Source of the DNA: Akkermansiaceae bacterium
Lineage (GTDB): Bacteria; Verrucomicrobiota; Verrucomicrobiia; Verrucomicrobiales; Akkermansiaceae
DNA length: 64,000 nucleotides
NCBI GenBank assembly: GCA_905181965.1
Contig: CAJIZY010000009.1
Location: forward strand, 124,001 to 188,000
Reading direction: 5' to 3'
Below, one piece after another: positions 39,635 through 49,632 of this stretch (position 1 is its first letter; every line of letters starts with the position of its first letter). The notes under the pieces are model-generated. The model had not been told where the DNA came from. It made no database searches and saw only the letters and a program-made list of their open reading frames with translations. Made by a program: the position numbers and the translations under genes.

Positions 39635-40925
39635 CTAACCGACAAGATCACCAATACTACCAAATCCTGGCTCAAAGAGCCTTCGGAAGGTTCTCGCCGC
39701 ATAACCATCTGTCATCCCTGCCAGAAAATCGCAAACCAGACGGGCCTTCTTTTCGGGAGTTTCCGCTTCCTCGATTTCAGCAGCATCTGCTTGCTGGTAA
39801 TAGCGCAAAATCCTGTCCATCAATCGTCTCCCCAAGCACATAGCGCTTCTCCATCACTTCCCATAAACGCCTCAGCATGTAGCTCCCCTTATGTTCCAGC
39901 TGCTTGAGCTGGGGAGACAAAAACACGACCTCATAAGCAAGACTTTTGAACAACTCGCTCTCTGCCCTTACCCCAGGCTCGATCACCAAATCCAAAGCAT
40001 ATCGATGACTAGTTCCGCTCAGCAGATTTGCAGCCGGAACCAATGTGACCGATTGGATGTATTTCCCGATGCGCTTCCCAACAAAAGCCTCGATGCGCTG
40101 CCCTCGAATCGCTTTCAAAAGCCCACCCAGTGGAGAATCATCCGAAGCTTCGTGGCCTCGACTTTCGGCCCAGCGTTCGATCCTCTCCACCGTGAGGAAT
40201 CCCGCTCTCACCGAGTCAGCAAGATCATTGAGCGAGTAGGCAGTATCATCAGCCCAATCCATGATCTGACATTCGATGGATTTAAAACCATCTCTCTCGT
40301 CACCCGGTGGTAGTTCGGCTGGGAAATCATTCTCAGCCATGGCCCAACTTAATTCCTCGCTTTGCGTATCATAAAGGAAGTGATTCTTCGGCAACTGCCC
40401 TTTTATCGCCCTCAGCTCGGACCAAAGTGATTTGTATTTCAAAACTCCATCTAGAAAGGCTCGTGACGGATCCATTCCCCTTCGGCTTTGCGAAAAAATT
40501 CTTTGGGTAAGCAGTCGCAATGTCTGGGCATTCCCCTCAAATCCACCATAGCTTGCCATAAAATGATTCAGCGACCGTTCACCGGCGTGACCAAAAGGGG
40601 GATGCCCCAAATCATGTGAAAGACAGATCGCCTCGACCAAATCCTCATCGATAAAAAATTCATCACTCAGTAAATTACTTGAGTGCTTTAGCCAGTGGCA
40701 GATCGATTTTCCAATCTGGGCAACTTCCAGCGAATGAGTCAGTCGAGTACGGTAAAAATCGTACTCTCCACTCCAAAAGACCTGCGTTTTACTCTGGAGT
40801 CTACGAAATGCTGTGGTGTGCAGAACGCGGTCCCGATCAATCTGGAAAGGCGACCGAAAATCACCCGAGGTGTCGTAGCCCGAAGCACGCTCGGTATCAA
40901 AGGCCTGGTAAAAACGATTCTGCAC
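39635..40925 (-). CDS. dgt: dGTPase (deoxyguanosinetriphosphate triphosphohydrolase), one frame break
   Basis: An HD-family dNTP triphosphohydrolase. Visible metal-site motifs: RLTHSLEVAQIGKSI, CLSHDLGHPPFGHAGE (HD pair) and DWADDTAYSLNDL (Asp). The N terminus (YDTSGDFRSPFQIDRDRVLH) is family-typical. The frame shifts near 39800; the last part then reads MDRILRYYQQADAAEIEEAE and CDFLAGMTDGYAARTF, the normal Dgt tail. It lies 42 bp downstream of the PI-PLC-like gene start on the same strand. Confidence 0.92.
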
Positions 40926-40967
40926 GCCGGAGAATGAACAGGTTTACACGGATCTTCAAGAACCACC

Positions 40968-42005
40968 CTATTTGATCGCTTTCTCCTTCAGATCAGGCAG
41001 TAAAACTGGATTGGCTCGTGCCACCATCCGACCAGGGAGCCTCACTTCGTATTCGCTAATTCGGGGAACCTTGTCCGGAAAATCCGTGCTCACAAACTGC
41101 GCCCCACTCGCGAGCGCCTTGTTTGCACGATTCTTATCATTGGCCCGGGCTTCAACCGTATTGACATCGGCTCGCGTCCGAACCATGAACCCCGCTTTGA
41201 CCAGTTGCTGAATTTCTCGAAAACCAGCAATTGGATCATTCCGCTTCATCCAGGCTGCCGCTGGATGATCGGGCCCCACACTTACAAACAGGAGCCGCTC
41301 TTCAAGACTCGGGTTTTTCTTAAGATATTCATCACGATGACTTCCCTCGTTATCGAGACAAAACATGATCTTCCCCCTACATTTTTTCAATACTGGCCAA
41401 CCTTTTTGAATGATAACATCTCGCAAATTTCCTTTATTCCCTCTTACGAAATCAGGCGTGATGATACGCTCCAGATCAAGCACCGAAAGAATCTCTTTCT
41501 CTAGCGCTTCCATCTGAGCCCGGTCAAACTTGAGTGGCTTTGGACCCAAAGGGTTTTCAGCGCGATCCTTCAATTCCACCAAAATCATTACTGGCAAATG
41601 ATTGGCATTCTCATCCGACCATTTCTTCACCGAATCAAGCGCACTCTTAAAAGTCAGATGAACCGACTTTGCATCGAGCTTTGGTACATGCAGCACTTTC
41701 ATCCCTGGTTTCCTCAGCGGGCTATCGATCGGGTCACTCGAACTTGAAAAAAGACCGCCTTCGGGATCGGCATAAACATCAAGTTCGAAATGCCGGAGGC
41801 CATTATCGAGCTGCTTACCCAAAGACTTACGAGTATAGTCCCAAGCTGTCGCGGCTTCTTTACTGAACATCCCAAGAAAATTCATTTGCGCCGAGGTCGG
41901 CGCAACATGGTACGAATTGTGTGTTCCTACTATTTGGATCTGATTGAGCCGGAGCTCTCCCTGAATCGAAAAGGGCATAAATAATAAAAAAAGAAAAATC
42001 TTCAT
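40968..42005 (-). CDS. Exported Ca2+-dependent PI-PLC-like phosphodiesterase
   Basis: A 345-residue protein with signal peptide (MKIFLFLLFMPFSIQGE). The mature start LNQIQIVGTHNSYH holds the first catalytic His, and LRHFELDVYADPEGG the metal/second active site; VMILVELKDR and the Asp-rich SVGPDHPAAAW follow. This matches the Ca-dependent phosphoinositide phospholipase C-like family (TIM barrel). Phosphodiester substrate unknown; secreted or periplasmic. Confidence 0.85.
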   Translation of the reverse strand: MKIFLFLLFMPFSIQGELRLNQIQIVGTHNSYHVAPTSAQMNFLGMFSKEAATAWDYTRKSLGKQLDNGLRHFELDVYADPEGGLFSSSSDPIDSPLRKPGMKVLHVPKLDAKSVHLTFKSALDSVKKWSDENANHLPVMILVELKDRAENPLGPKPLKFDRAQMEALEKEILSVLDLERIITPDFVRGNKGNLRDVIIQKGWPVLKKCRGKIMFCLDNEGSHRDEYLKKNPSLEERLLFVSVGPDHPAAAWMKRNDPIAGFREIQQLVKAGFMVRTRADVNTVEARANDKNRANKALASGAQFVSTDFPDKVPRISEYEVRLPGRMVARANPVLLPDLKEKAIK

Positions 42006-42030
42006 AACGGGATTAATTAGGAGGAGGGTT

Positions 42031-42520
42031 TTACCATGGAGAAGGCAAAGGACTTCTAGTCGATCCGGAATTGCTTACCCAGCCTGGATTTTTGAGCCCG
42101 TTCCTTATTGCCCCTACGAAGTGTAGAATAGGACTACTTCGATAATAAATTTTTAAAGATCGAAAATGAGCGGTTCCCTCAAAATCACGAGGCTCCTCTC
42201 CCACCCAAGCTTCACTATGGTCCGGAATTTTGAACCACTCGTCCCCCTGAGTTCCCATCACCCAAAGTCCGTCAACCTGATCATAGCTCTCGTTACAAGG
42301 CTCAATTAGACAGCTTCCGCTTTCAGGGATCACCCGGATCTGAGACAGCTGTGAGTTCGTTAAACCTTGGAAGGTTACTCGACCAGAAAAAGCCTTCTTT
42401 TTGCGGAATCCAGCCTCGGTCCCTGCCAAAGAGCCTGTCTCAGAAGGCTTTGAGCTCCGAATCCCATCCACAGGATACCAAAGCGAGCAGAAAGCAGCAT
42501 GGCGCGATAAAGGAATTCAC
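42031..42520 (-). CDS. Small putative lipoprotein of unknown family, one frame break
   Basis: Unknown. The longest intact frame begins at 42471, but a GTG at 42520 with upstream GAGG gives a lipoprotein-like N terminus, MNSFIAPCCFLLALVSCG, in a frame that differs by one and would meet the main frame near 42455 (ETGSLAGTEAGFRKKKAFSG). The body has VTFQGLTNSQLSQIRVIPES and a C-terminal WVMGTQGDEWFKIP, about 130 residues, with no known motif. Divergent from chrA. Confidence 0.5.
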
Positions 42521-42624
42521 GGTTGAACTTTCCCTCAATGTAAAATGCTTCGCGAGATCAAAAATGCGTGACTGCCTCAAGCCTGCCATTGACAGTCATG
42601 CCTCCTGTGATCTGCTCGGGTCTA

Positions 42625-43773
42625 ATGAGTGCCATAATCGAATGCTTTCTTGTCGCCCTGCGGTTGGGCCTCACTTCATTTGGAGGACCAGTGGCCCACG
42701 TGAGCTATTTCCGCGAAGAATACGTTGGGCGGCTCGAGTGGATTACCGAGTCCCGCTTCGCCGAAATCATGTCGCTCACCCAGTTCATCCCCGGCCCGGG
42801 AAGCAGCCAACTCGGCGCGGCCATCGGCTATGAACGTGCTGGATTACTCGGCGGCTTCGCAACCTGGATTGGCTTCACTCTTCCTTCCTCCCTTGTTCTC
42901 ATTCTGGTCGCCCTTGGGATCGGCGACCTCTCGGGAGATCAGGCCCAAGGAGCACTTCGCGGACTTAAATTGGTCGCTCTCGCCGTCGTCACGGGCGCCC
43001 TTCTCGGAATGCGTAAAAGCCTCGCCCCAGATCTTCGCCGGATCATTCTAGCCTTCCTCGTTCTCGTCACCCTCTGGGTTTTCTCCTATCAATGGATGAC
43101 CATTTTGATGATAACGATCTCCGGAGCCATCGGGATCTTTACTCTCTCAGCGGGTGAAAAAATTGAAGAGCAAAAAACCGGCAAACGAGGTCTTCTCGGC
43201 TGGGGCGCTCTTGTTGTATTTTTTTTGCTCCTTTTTGTCTCGATGGGCGATAGCGGTCCACTCGCCGGAATTTATCGAGCAGGCTCCCTTGTCTTCGGCG
43301 GCGGCCACGTCGTTCTCCCCCTCCTCCAAGAAAGCATGGTCGAGGGTGGCTACATGTCGAATGAAGTGTTTCTTGGGGGCTACGGAGCAACCCAAGGAGT
43401 GCCCGGCCCGGTCTTCACCTTCGCGGCATTTCTTGGAGTCAAAGCGAACCTCTTTGACAATCCCTGGCTTGGAGCTGGAGCCGCCCTCATCGCCGTTTTC
43501 CTTCCCGGCATGCTCCTCCTTGGAGGCACCATGAGGATTTGGGGACGCCTTCGAGGTAAACGCTGGGCCCAACGCGCAGTCAACGGAGCCAACGCTGGCG
43601 TTGTGGGAGTCCTTGGAGTTGCCCTTCTCCGCATGGCCACCGATCAAAGCACCCTGACTGGGTGGATCGATTTCGGCTGTGTTGCCATTTTCTTCCTGAT
43701 CTTGCGCAAAAAAATCATCCCAGTTTGGGCTCTCGTCATCATCTCAGCTGCGGGAGGTGCTCTTATCACCTAG
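42625..43773 (+). CDS. chrA: Chromate transporter, ChrA family (two CHR halves)
   Basis: A chromate/anion transporter of the long two-domain type, about 380 residues from MSAIIECFL. The two halves each carry the CHR signature: FGGPVAHVSYFREEYV and FGGGHVVLPLLQ, with PGPGSSQLG and QGVPGPVFTFAAFLG as the pore motifs. About ten membrane segments. Earlier in-frame starts exist (42568, 42601). Members export chromate; many are of unknown anion specificity. Start chosen because hydrophobic content begins there. Confidence 0.9.
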   Translation: MSAIIECFLVALRLGLTSFGGPVAHVSYFREEYVGRLEWITESRFAEIMSLTQFIPGPGSSQLGAAIGYERAGLLGGFATWIGFTLPSSLVLILVALGIGDLSGDQAQGALRGLKLVALAVVTGALLGMRKSLAPDLRRIILAFLVLVTLWVFSYQWMTILMITISGAIGIFTLSAGEKIEEQKTGKRGLLGWGALVVFFLLLFVSMGDSGPLAGIYRAGSLVFGGGHVVLPLLQESMVEGGYMSNEVFLGGYGATQGVPGPVFTFAAFLGVKANLFDNPWLGAGAALIAVFLPGMLLLGGTMRIWGRLRGKRWAQRAVNGANAGVVGVLGVALLRMATDQSTLTGWIDFGCVAIFFLILRKKIIPVWALVIISAAGGALIT

Positions 43774-43848
43774 AAGCGCCCGAGATGCTTGCTTTCAGGG
43801 AATTTTCCGTACATCTTCCTCGCCCCGCGAAGAAATCGCGGTTTTGCC

Positions 43849-45272
43849 ATGGGAAAGACTCTTTATCAGAAAGTTTGGGACGCTCACACAGTGGGAACCC
43901 TGAGCGATGGACGCACACAACTCTTTATAGGAACTCACCTCATTCACGAGGTCACCAGCCCGCAAGCTTTCGGGATGCTTCGTGATCTCGGCCTGAAGGT
44001 GAAATACCCTTCACGGACCTTTGCCACCATTGACCACATCGTTCCCACCATTAATCAGGACGAACCCGCCGATCCCCTCGCGGCCGATATGATCGATGCA
44101 ATTCGCAAGAACTGCGATGACTTCGGCGTGACTTACTTCGATCTCAAGTCAGGCAAGCAAGGCATCGTCCACGTGGTTGGTCCCGAGCAGGGTATCACCC
44201 AACCCGGATCAACCATCGCATGTGGCGACTCTCACACCGCAACCCACGGGGCCTTCGGTGCCATCGCCTTTGGTATCGGCACCACCCAAGTCCGCGACGT
44301 TTTGGCCACTCAAACGATGGCCATGGAGTCTCTCAAAGTTCGTAAAATTGAAGTGAACGGCAAACTCCGTCCCGGAGTTTACGCCAAGGACCAAATTTTC
44401 GCCGAGCATCCGTATGCTCGGAGCCAAAGGTGGCATCGGATATGCCTACGAATACTCAGGCACCACTTTCGACAAGTTCACAATGGAGGAGCGCATGACA
44501 GTCTGCAATATGGCCATCGAAGGCGGAGCCCGCTGCGGTTACTTCTGAGTCGAATGAGACTACTTTTGAGTTTCTGAAGAACCGCCCTTACTCGCCCACC
44601 GGCGATGACTGGGAGCAATCCATCGAAGAGTGGAAATCCTTTGCCACCGATTCGGACGCAGAATTCGACGATATTATTCGTATTGATGCCGAAGACATCG
44701 AGCCGACTGTCACTTGGGGAATTTCCCCAGATCACGGCATCTCCATCGACGAGTCTATTCCTGACCCTGCTGCCGCAGAAACCGACGAAAAAGCCGTCAT
44801 TGAGGAAGCTCTCGCCTACATGAAGCTTCCTGCCGGAACTCCTATCAAAGGCATTCCTATCGATGTCGCCTTCATCGGCTCCTGCACCAACGGCCGCCTT
44901 TCCGACTTTCGCGAAGCTGCCAGGTTACTGAAAGGCCACAAGGTTGCCGATGGAGTCAAAGCGATTGCGGTTCCTGGTTCACAAATCACCGCGATCCAAT
45001 GTGAGAAAGAGGGACTCGACAAGATCTTTCAAGATGCCGGATTTGAATGGCGGGCTGCCGGTTGCTCGATGTGCCTCGCCATGAATCCAGACAAACTCGT
45101 TGGCGATCAGATCTGCGCCTCTTCATCTAATCGAAATTTCAAAGGACGTCAGGGATCTCCTATGGGGCGCACTGTCCTAATGTCGCCTATTATGGTGGCC
45201 GCAGCTGCTGTCGAAGGCCATATCGCTGACGCCCGGGAAACATTCAACGTCACAACCAACTCCGCGACCTAA
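43849..45272 (+). CDS. leuC: 3-isopropylmalate dehydratase large subunit, two frame breaks
   Basis: The 4Fe-4S aconitase-like subunit of leucine biosynthesis. It starts [15 protein letters not shown]. Frame 1 carries [20 protein letters not shown]; near 44405 the frame moves by one and reads [20 protein letters not shown]; near 44553 it moves again and reads [20 protein letters not shown], then the Fe-S Cys sites [10 protein letters not shown] and [15 protein letters not shown]. The two UGAs near 44547 are frame artefacts, not recoding sites. The three fragments form one normal-length LeuC (about 474 codons). Confidence 0.93.
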
Positions 45273-45291
45273 ACCATACGAAATCCATCAG

Positions 45292-45772
45292 ATGAAATTC
45301 ATCCTCTCACTCGTCGTTTCGCTCCTACTCCTTCCAGTATTTGCTCAGAAATCTACCTCGCTTGCCCCGATCGATGAGCTTCTTAAGATCATGAAATTCG
45401 AGCAAACCGTGATTGACGGCGGTGAAGCCGGCTTTGTCTGGTTGAAAAAAGTCTCGCCGGGCAAGATCTCAACAAAGAAGAAATGGGTGAAGTTAAAGAC
45501 GCTGCCCTTGAAGAATTTATAACTGATGCTGACTAAAAATCAAGACGAAAGCAATCTATGAAGAGACCTTCACTGATCACGAGATCACCGCACTCATAAG
45601 CTTTTACAAAACTCCAACGGGCAAAAAATCACTTGAAGTCATGCCTACCCTCACCGGCGAGATAATGGGTTTCAGCCAGCAATTAGCTCAGAAACACGTC
45701 GGATCATTCCAGAATGCTCTCACAAAAATCCTCGAGCGTAGAGCCGCCCGCGGAGAACAAGAAGACGAATAA
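45292..45772 (+). CDS. DUF2059 exported protein, two frame breaks
   Basis: A signal peptide (MKFILSLVVSLLLLPVFAQ) and a DUF2059-type helical domain: the first frame runs to about 45467, then EEMGEVKDAALEEFITDAD in the next frame and KAIYEETFTDHEITALISFY with the usual end KTPTGKKSLEVMP. The frame changes by one near 45467 and near 45535. Function unknown; it lies between leuC and leuD, so it is probably co-transcribed with them. Confidence 0.8.
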
Positions 45773-45785
45773 ACCAATTATAATC

Positions 45786-46388
45786 ATGGCTATCGCACCC
45801 ATCACACAAGTTTCCGGCACCGCCATTCCTATCCCAGGCGCTGACATCGACACGGACCGTATCATCCCCGCTCGCTTCATGAAGTGTGTCACTTTCGACG
45901 GACTCGGCGAATACGCTTTCTTTGACGTCCGATTTGATCCTGAATCGGGCGAAAAGACGGATCATCCTCTTAATGACGAACGCTTCGACGGCGCTTCCAT
46001 TCTCGTTGCTGGTATTAACTTTGGCTGCGGTTCCTCCCGGGAACACGCCCCCCAATCACTCACGAAATATGGCTTCAGCGCTATCATCGCCGAGTCTTTT
46101 GCCGAAATCTTCTACGGAAATTCGACGACCCTCGGGCTTCCCTGCGTCAGCTCCACCCGCGAAAACATCGACATCCTCAAAGCGGCATGCACTGCAGACC
46201 CAACACTTGAAGTATCAATTGATCTCGATGCAATGACGGTCACCGCCGGAGATCTTTCTTTTCCTGTGGAGATGCCTGCCTCTGCGCGCCAAGCCCTACT
46301 GGCCGGTAAATACGACCCAATTAAGGAACTCCTAGATAACAACGACAAGATTGAAGCTACGGCCGCTTCACTCTCTTACGTTGGATAA
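45786..46388 (+). CDS. leuD: 3-isopropylmalate dehydratase small subunit
   Basis: A 200-residue LeuD, partner of LeuC in leucine biosynthesis. It starts MAIAPITQVSGTAIP (ATG 45786), with DIDTDRIIPARFMK, FGCGSSREHAPQSL and FAEIFYGN as family motifs. The frame is intact. Ends at a hairpin terminator. Confidence 0.95.
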   Translation: MAIAPITQVSGTAIPIPGADIDTDRIIPARFMKCVTFDGLGEYAFFDVRFDPESGEKTDHPLNDERFDGASILVAGINFGCGSSREHAPQSLTKYGFSAIIAESFAEIFYGNSTTLGLPCVSSTRENIDILKAACTADPTLEVSIDLDAMTVTAGDLSFPVEMPASARQALLAGKYDPIKELLDNNDKIEATAASLSYVG

Positions 46389-46404
46389 GCTTGGGATCTC
46401 TCTC

Positions 46405-46438
46405 GAAGCCCTGTAACCATTTAGGTTGCAGGGTTTCT
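46405..46438 (+). terminator. Terminator after leuD
   Basis: Stem of ten pairs (46409-46418 with 46424-46433, one T-G) and loop ATTTA, followed by TTTCTT. It closes the leuC-DUF2059-leuD set. Confidence 0.8.
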
Positions 46439-46493
46439 TATTGCCAAAATGACCCGCAAACCCACCCTAATTACGGCAATTCAAGTTTTTTAT

Positions 46494-46507
46494 TTTGATT
46501 GATCAAA
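46494..46507. promoter_or_regulatory. Palindrome ahead of the metal ABC operon, possible repressor site
   Basis: TTTGAT-TG-ATCAAA is a perfect 6+6 inverted repeat 21 bp before the start codon of the substrate-binding gene. An operon with a DtxR-type repressor domain needs an operator; this is a candidate only. Confidence 0.4.
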
Positions 46508-46528
46508 GTAATGTGTAGCTTTCCCCGT

Positions 46529-47467
46529 ATGAAGAAATTGTCCCTCCTCGTATCCCTTCTCCTGTTTGGGGCCTGCAGCAACAAAGAAGAAGCCGCAAAA
46601 ACTGATGGAACCGTCGTCACGACAATTGGAATGATTGCCGATGTCTCTCGCCAAATCGCAGGAGACCATCAAGAGATCATCAATTTAATCGGTGAAGGCA
46701 TTGATCCACACATGCACCAGCCTAGCAAATCTGAGATCGACAAGATACAAAGAGCCGGACTCGTCCTCTATAACGGGCTTTTCCTTGAAGGGAAAATGGG
46801 AACCATTCTCAAGAACAGGGCAGATCAGGGCAATCCTGTCTCAGCAGTAGCCGAAGGAATTGAGATTCAAGTTATGGGTTCTAGCGTCCCCGATCCGCAC
46901 CTTTGGATGGACGTATCAATCTGGTCCAAAGTTGCTAAAAAAATTGGCGATGAATTGGCAGCTTTTGATTCCAAAAATGCCGATGAATACCAAAAGCGAC
47001 GCAAAGAATATCAGATAAAGCTCAACGATCTCCATACCTATGCCCTCATGGTATTTCCAACTATCCCTCAAAAGCAACGGGTCCTCGTTACCGCACATGA
47101 TGCCTTTTCATACCTTGGACGTGCCTACGGAATTGAAGTGCGTGGAATTCAGGGAATTTCAACAGAATCTGAAGCTGGGACAAAAGACATCAACGACTTA
47201 GTCACCTACCTCGTTGACAACAAAATTCCGGCAATTTTTGTTGAATCCTCGGTCTCAGAAAAGTCAGTCAAAACAGTAATCGAAGGTGCTGCCGAGAAAG
47301 GTCACACCGTAAAAATCGGAGGAGAGCTTTTCTCCGACGCCATGGGACCTGCCGGAACCTATCAAGGGACCTACATCGGAATGATGGATCACAACATCAC
47401 CACTATTGTGAATGCCCTCGGAGGCAGCGCCCCCGAAGGTGGATTCCAAAACAAACTTAACGATTAA
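46529..47467 (+). CDS. Metal ABC transporter substrate-binding lipoprotein (YtgA/MntA-like)
   Basis: A 312-residue lipoprotein from MKKLSLLVSLLLFGACS, with lipobox ending at Cys17. Cluster A-I family metal-binding residues are seen: His in GEGIDPHMHQPS, His in DPHLWMD, the helix with YQKRRKEY, and HDAFSYLGRAYGIEV; a Glu in VESSVSEKS and an Asp in MGPAGTYQGTY region may complete the site. Specificity (Mn, Zn or Fe) cannot be told. First gene of a five-gene operon. Start chosen at the second Met because a signal peptide begins there. Confidence 0.9.
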   Translation: MKKLSLLVSLLLFGACSNKEEAAKTDGTVVTTIGMIADVSRQIAGDHQEIINLIGEGIDPHMHQPSKSEIDKIQRAGLVLYNGLFLEGKMGTILKNRADQGNPVSAVAEGIEIQVMGSSVPDPHLWMDVSIWSKVAKKIGDELAAFDSKNADEYQKRRKEYQIKLNDLHTYALMVFPTIPQKQRVLVTAHDAFSYLGRAYGIEVRGIQGISTESEAGTKDINDLVTYLVDNKIPAIFVESSVSEKSVKTVIEGAAEKGHTVKIGGELFSDAMGPAGTYQGTYIGMMDHNITTIVNALGGSAPEGGFQNKLND

Positions 47468-48243
47468 ATGCGTCCCGAACACCCTCCTGAATTTCCTCTT
47501 GCGGTTCACGACCTCACTGTCGCTTATCATCGTAAACCCGTTCTTTGGGATGTTGAGTTAAACATTCCCAAAGGAACTCTGGCTGGGATTGTGGGACCTA
47601 ACGGAGCTGGTAAATCAACCCTTTCAAGGCTTGCTTAGACCTAATTCCAAAAACCTCAGGTGAAGCATTGGTATACGGTAAACCATACGAGCAACAACGC
47701 GAGCTCATTGCCTACGTCCCACAACGTGAAAGTGTCGATTGGGACTTCCTATCAGCGCGCTGATGTCGTAACAATGGGCACCTATCGCAAACTTGGATGG
47801 TTCAAACGAGTTACCAAATACAAAAACAGCAAGCTCTTGAAGCTCTGGAAAAAGTCGGGATCAGCCACCTTGCCAAACGTCAAATCTCACAACTCTCAGG
47901 AGGACAACAACAACGAGTCTTCCTCGCCCGAGCCCTCGTTCAGGAGGCAGAGATCTACTTTATGGACGAACCTTTCGCAGCGGTCGATGCCGCTACCGAA
48001 CAAGCGATCATCGAGCTTCTCCAGGAACTCAACTCGAAAGGCAAAACCGTCCTCTGCGTGCACCACGATCTCGCCACCGTTTCGCGATACTTTGACTACC
48101 TTGTTCTTCTCAATATGCGCGTCGTGGCCAGCGGCCCTACCAGTGAAACCTTTACGCGCGAAAACCTTCAAAAAACCTACGGCGGGAAACTCAATCTTCT
48201 CGACGATGTCGCCCAGGCTCTCAAAAACGTCGGACGCCCCTAA
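47468..48243 (+). CDS. Metal ABC transporter ATP-binding protein (YtgB/MntB-like), three frame breaks
   Basis: Starts directly after the substrate-binding gene: [20 protein letters not shown]. Walker A is GPNGAGKST; signature [14 protein letters not shown] and Walker [13 protein letters not shown] lie in the third frame. Frame breaks lie near 47625 (after GAGKST), near 47750 (after VDWDF) and near 47820 (after VTKYK). Read together they form one normal ABC ATPase of about 258 codons. Confidence 0.9.
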
Positions 48244-48255
48244 GAGGATAAAACC

Positions 48256-49608
48256 ATGACTTGGGAACTTCTCAGCGAAACTCTTCGACTCGAACACTAC
48301 AACACTCGTTTGGTGGTTTTTGGCGTAGCGTTTCTAGGAGCCACAGCGGGCCTCGTCGGAAGCTTCCTGCTATTGCGAAAGCAATCACTCCTCGGTGACG
48401 CCCTATCCCATGCTACTCTTCCAGGAATCGGCATCGCCTTTGCCGTGATGGCAGCAATGGGCTTAAGTGGAGCTACCTCCCCGGCCTCCTTCTCGGTGCC
48501 ACGATCACCGGGCTTCTCGGAGTGCTCCTCGTCCTCGCCATCCGTCGCACCACCCGTTTAAAAGATGATGCCGCCATGGGAATCGTCCTCTCCGTCTTCT
48601 TCGGCCTCGGCGTTGCCATTCTAAAAATAGTCCAAGAAATCCCCAGCGCTTCCGCTGCTGGCCTCGACTCATTCATTTATGGAAAAACGGCCTCCATGAT
48701 TTGGTCCGACTTTGTTCTCATCGCCATTATTCTTCTGATCACCATCATAGTCACGATTGCCATTCTCAAAGAACTTACCCTTCTCTGCTTTGATGCAGAT
48801 TTTGCTTCCGCTCAAGGATGGCCCACTCTCTGGCTTGATATCATTTTAATGGCCCTCGTTACCGCGGTCACGGTCATAGGACTTCAAGCGGTCGGGCTCA
48901 TTCTTGTGATCGCATTTCTCATCACTCCGCCAACCGCCGCCCGTTTCTGGACCAATCGACTTGGATGGATGCTTTTTCTTTCTGCAACTATTGGAGCAAT
49001 CTCAGGCTGGCTCGGCGTTTCAATTTCGGCCCTTTATTCTAACCTTCCGGCGGGTGCCATCATTGTCATTACCGCAGCCATTATTTTCCTCTTCAGCATG
49101 ATCTTCGGCACCGCTCGCGGCATCCTTCCGCGCTACCTCCGACATCTGCAACTGCAACGTAAAGTCGGGCGCCAACACCTTCTACGCTCAACTTACGAAA
49201 TCCTCGAAAACACCCAAAACGGGGAACCGCTTAAAAATCTTCCCATCTCGATGGATCTACTTCGGAAGCACCGATACTGGGGTAAGGGCGAACTCGCCAA
49301 ACTGATTCGGCAAGGTCGCTCCGAAGATCACATCGAACGCCAGCCCTCGGGTGAACTTCGACTTTCGGAATCCGGATTTGGCGAAGCCTCCCGCATCACC
49401 AGAAACCACCGACTCTGGGAACTCTACCTCATTAAATACGCCGACATTGCCCCAAACCATGTTGCCCGCATTTCCGAACTGGCAGCGTCTGGATTTTATG
49501 ATCGTCCACCAGCTTGAAGCTGAGCTCGACCTCTCCAAGCCCATCATCGACTCACCTCACACCATCATGCCTACCGAACTTGGACTTCAGTCAGGGCCGT
49601 CGGCTTAA
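48256..49608 (+). CDS. Metal ABC permease fused to DtxR-family repressor domain (YtgCR type), two frame breaks
   Basis: The N-terminal part is a TroC-family permease (SFLLLRKQSLLGDALSHATLPGIG and many membrane segments). The C-terminal part (from about 49130) is a cytoplasmic winged-helix/DtxR-type domain: RHLLRSTYEILE-like segment, GKGELAKLIRQGRSEDHIER, LSESGFGEASRITRNHRLWE and LIKYADIAPNHV. The frame shifts near 48465 and again near 49500, after which VHQLEAEL ends the repressor. Fusion of permease with repressor is known as YtgCR in Chlamydia trachomatis, where the repressor part is released. It lies third in an ABC operon. Confidence 0.85.
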
Positions 49609-49632
49609 TCTCTTTAAGATAACAAATAAAAA

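Noticed and set aside
44545-44560. UGAs near the frame break of leuC as possible Sec codons
   Set aside because: Two UGAs occur in the wrong frame and the correct frame has neither; no hairpin at SECIS spacing; the normal LeuC sequence resumes after a one-base shift.
49351-49608. Separate small gene at the end of the permease-repressor fusion
   Set aside because: Its tail VHQLEAEL is the expected end of the DtxR-type domain; a frame break explains it.
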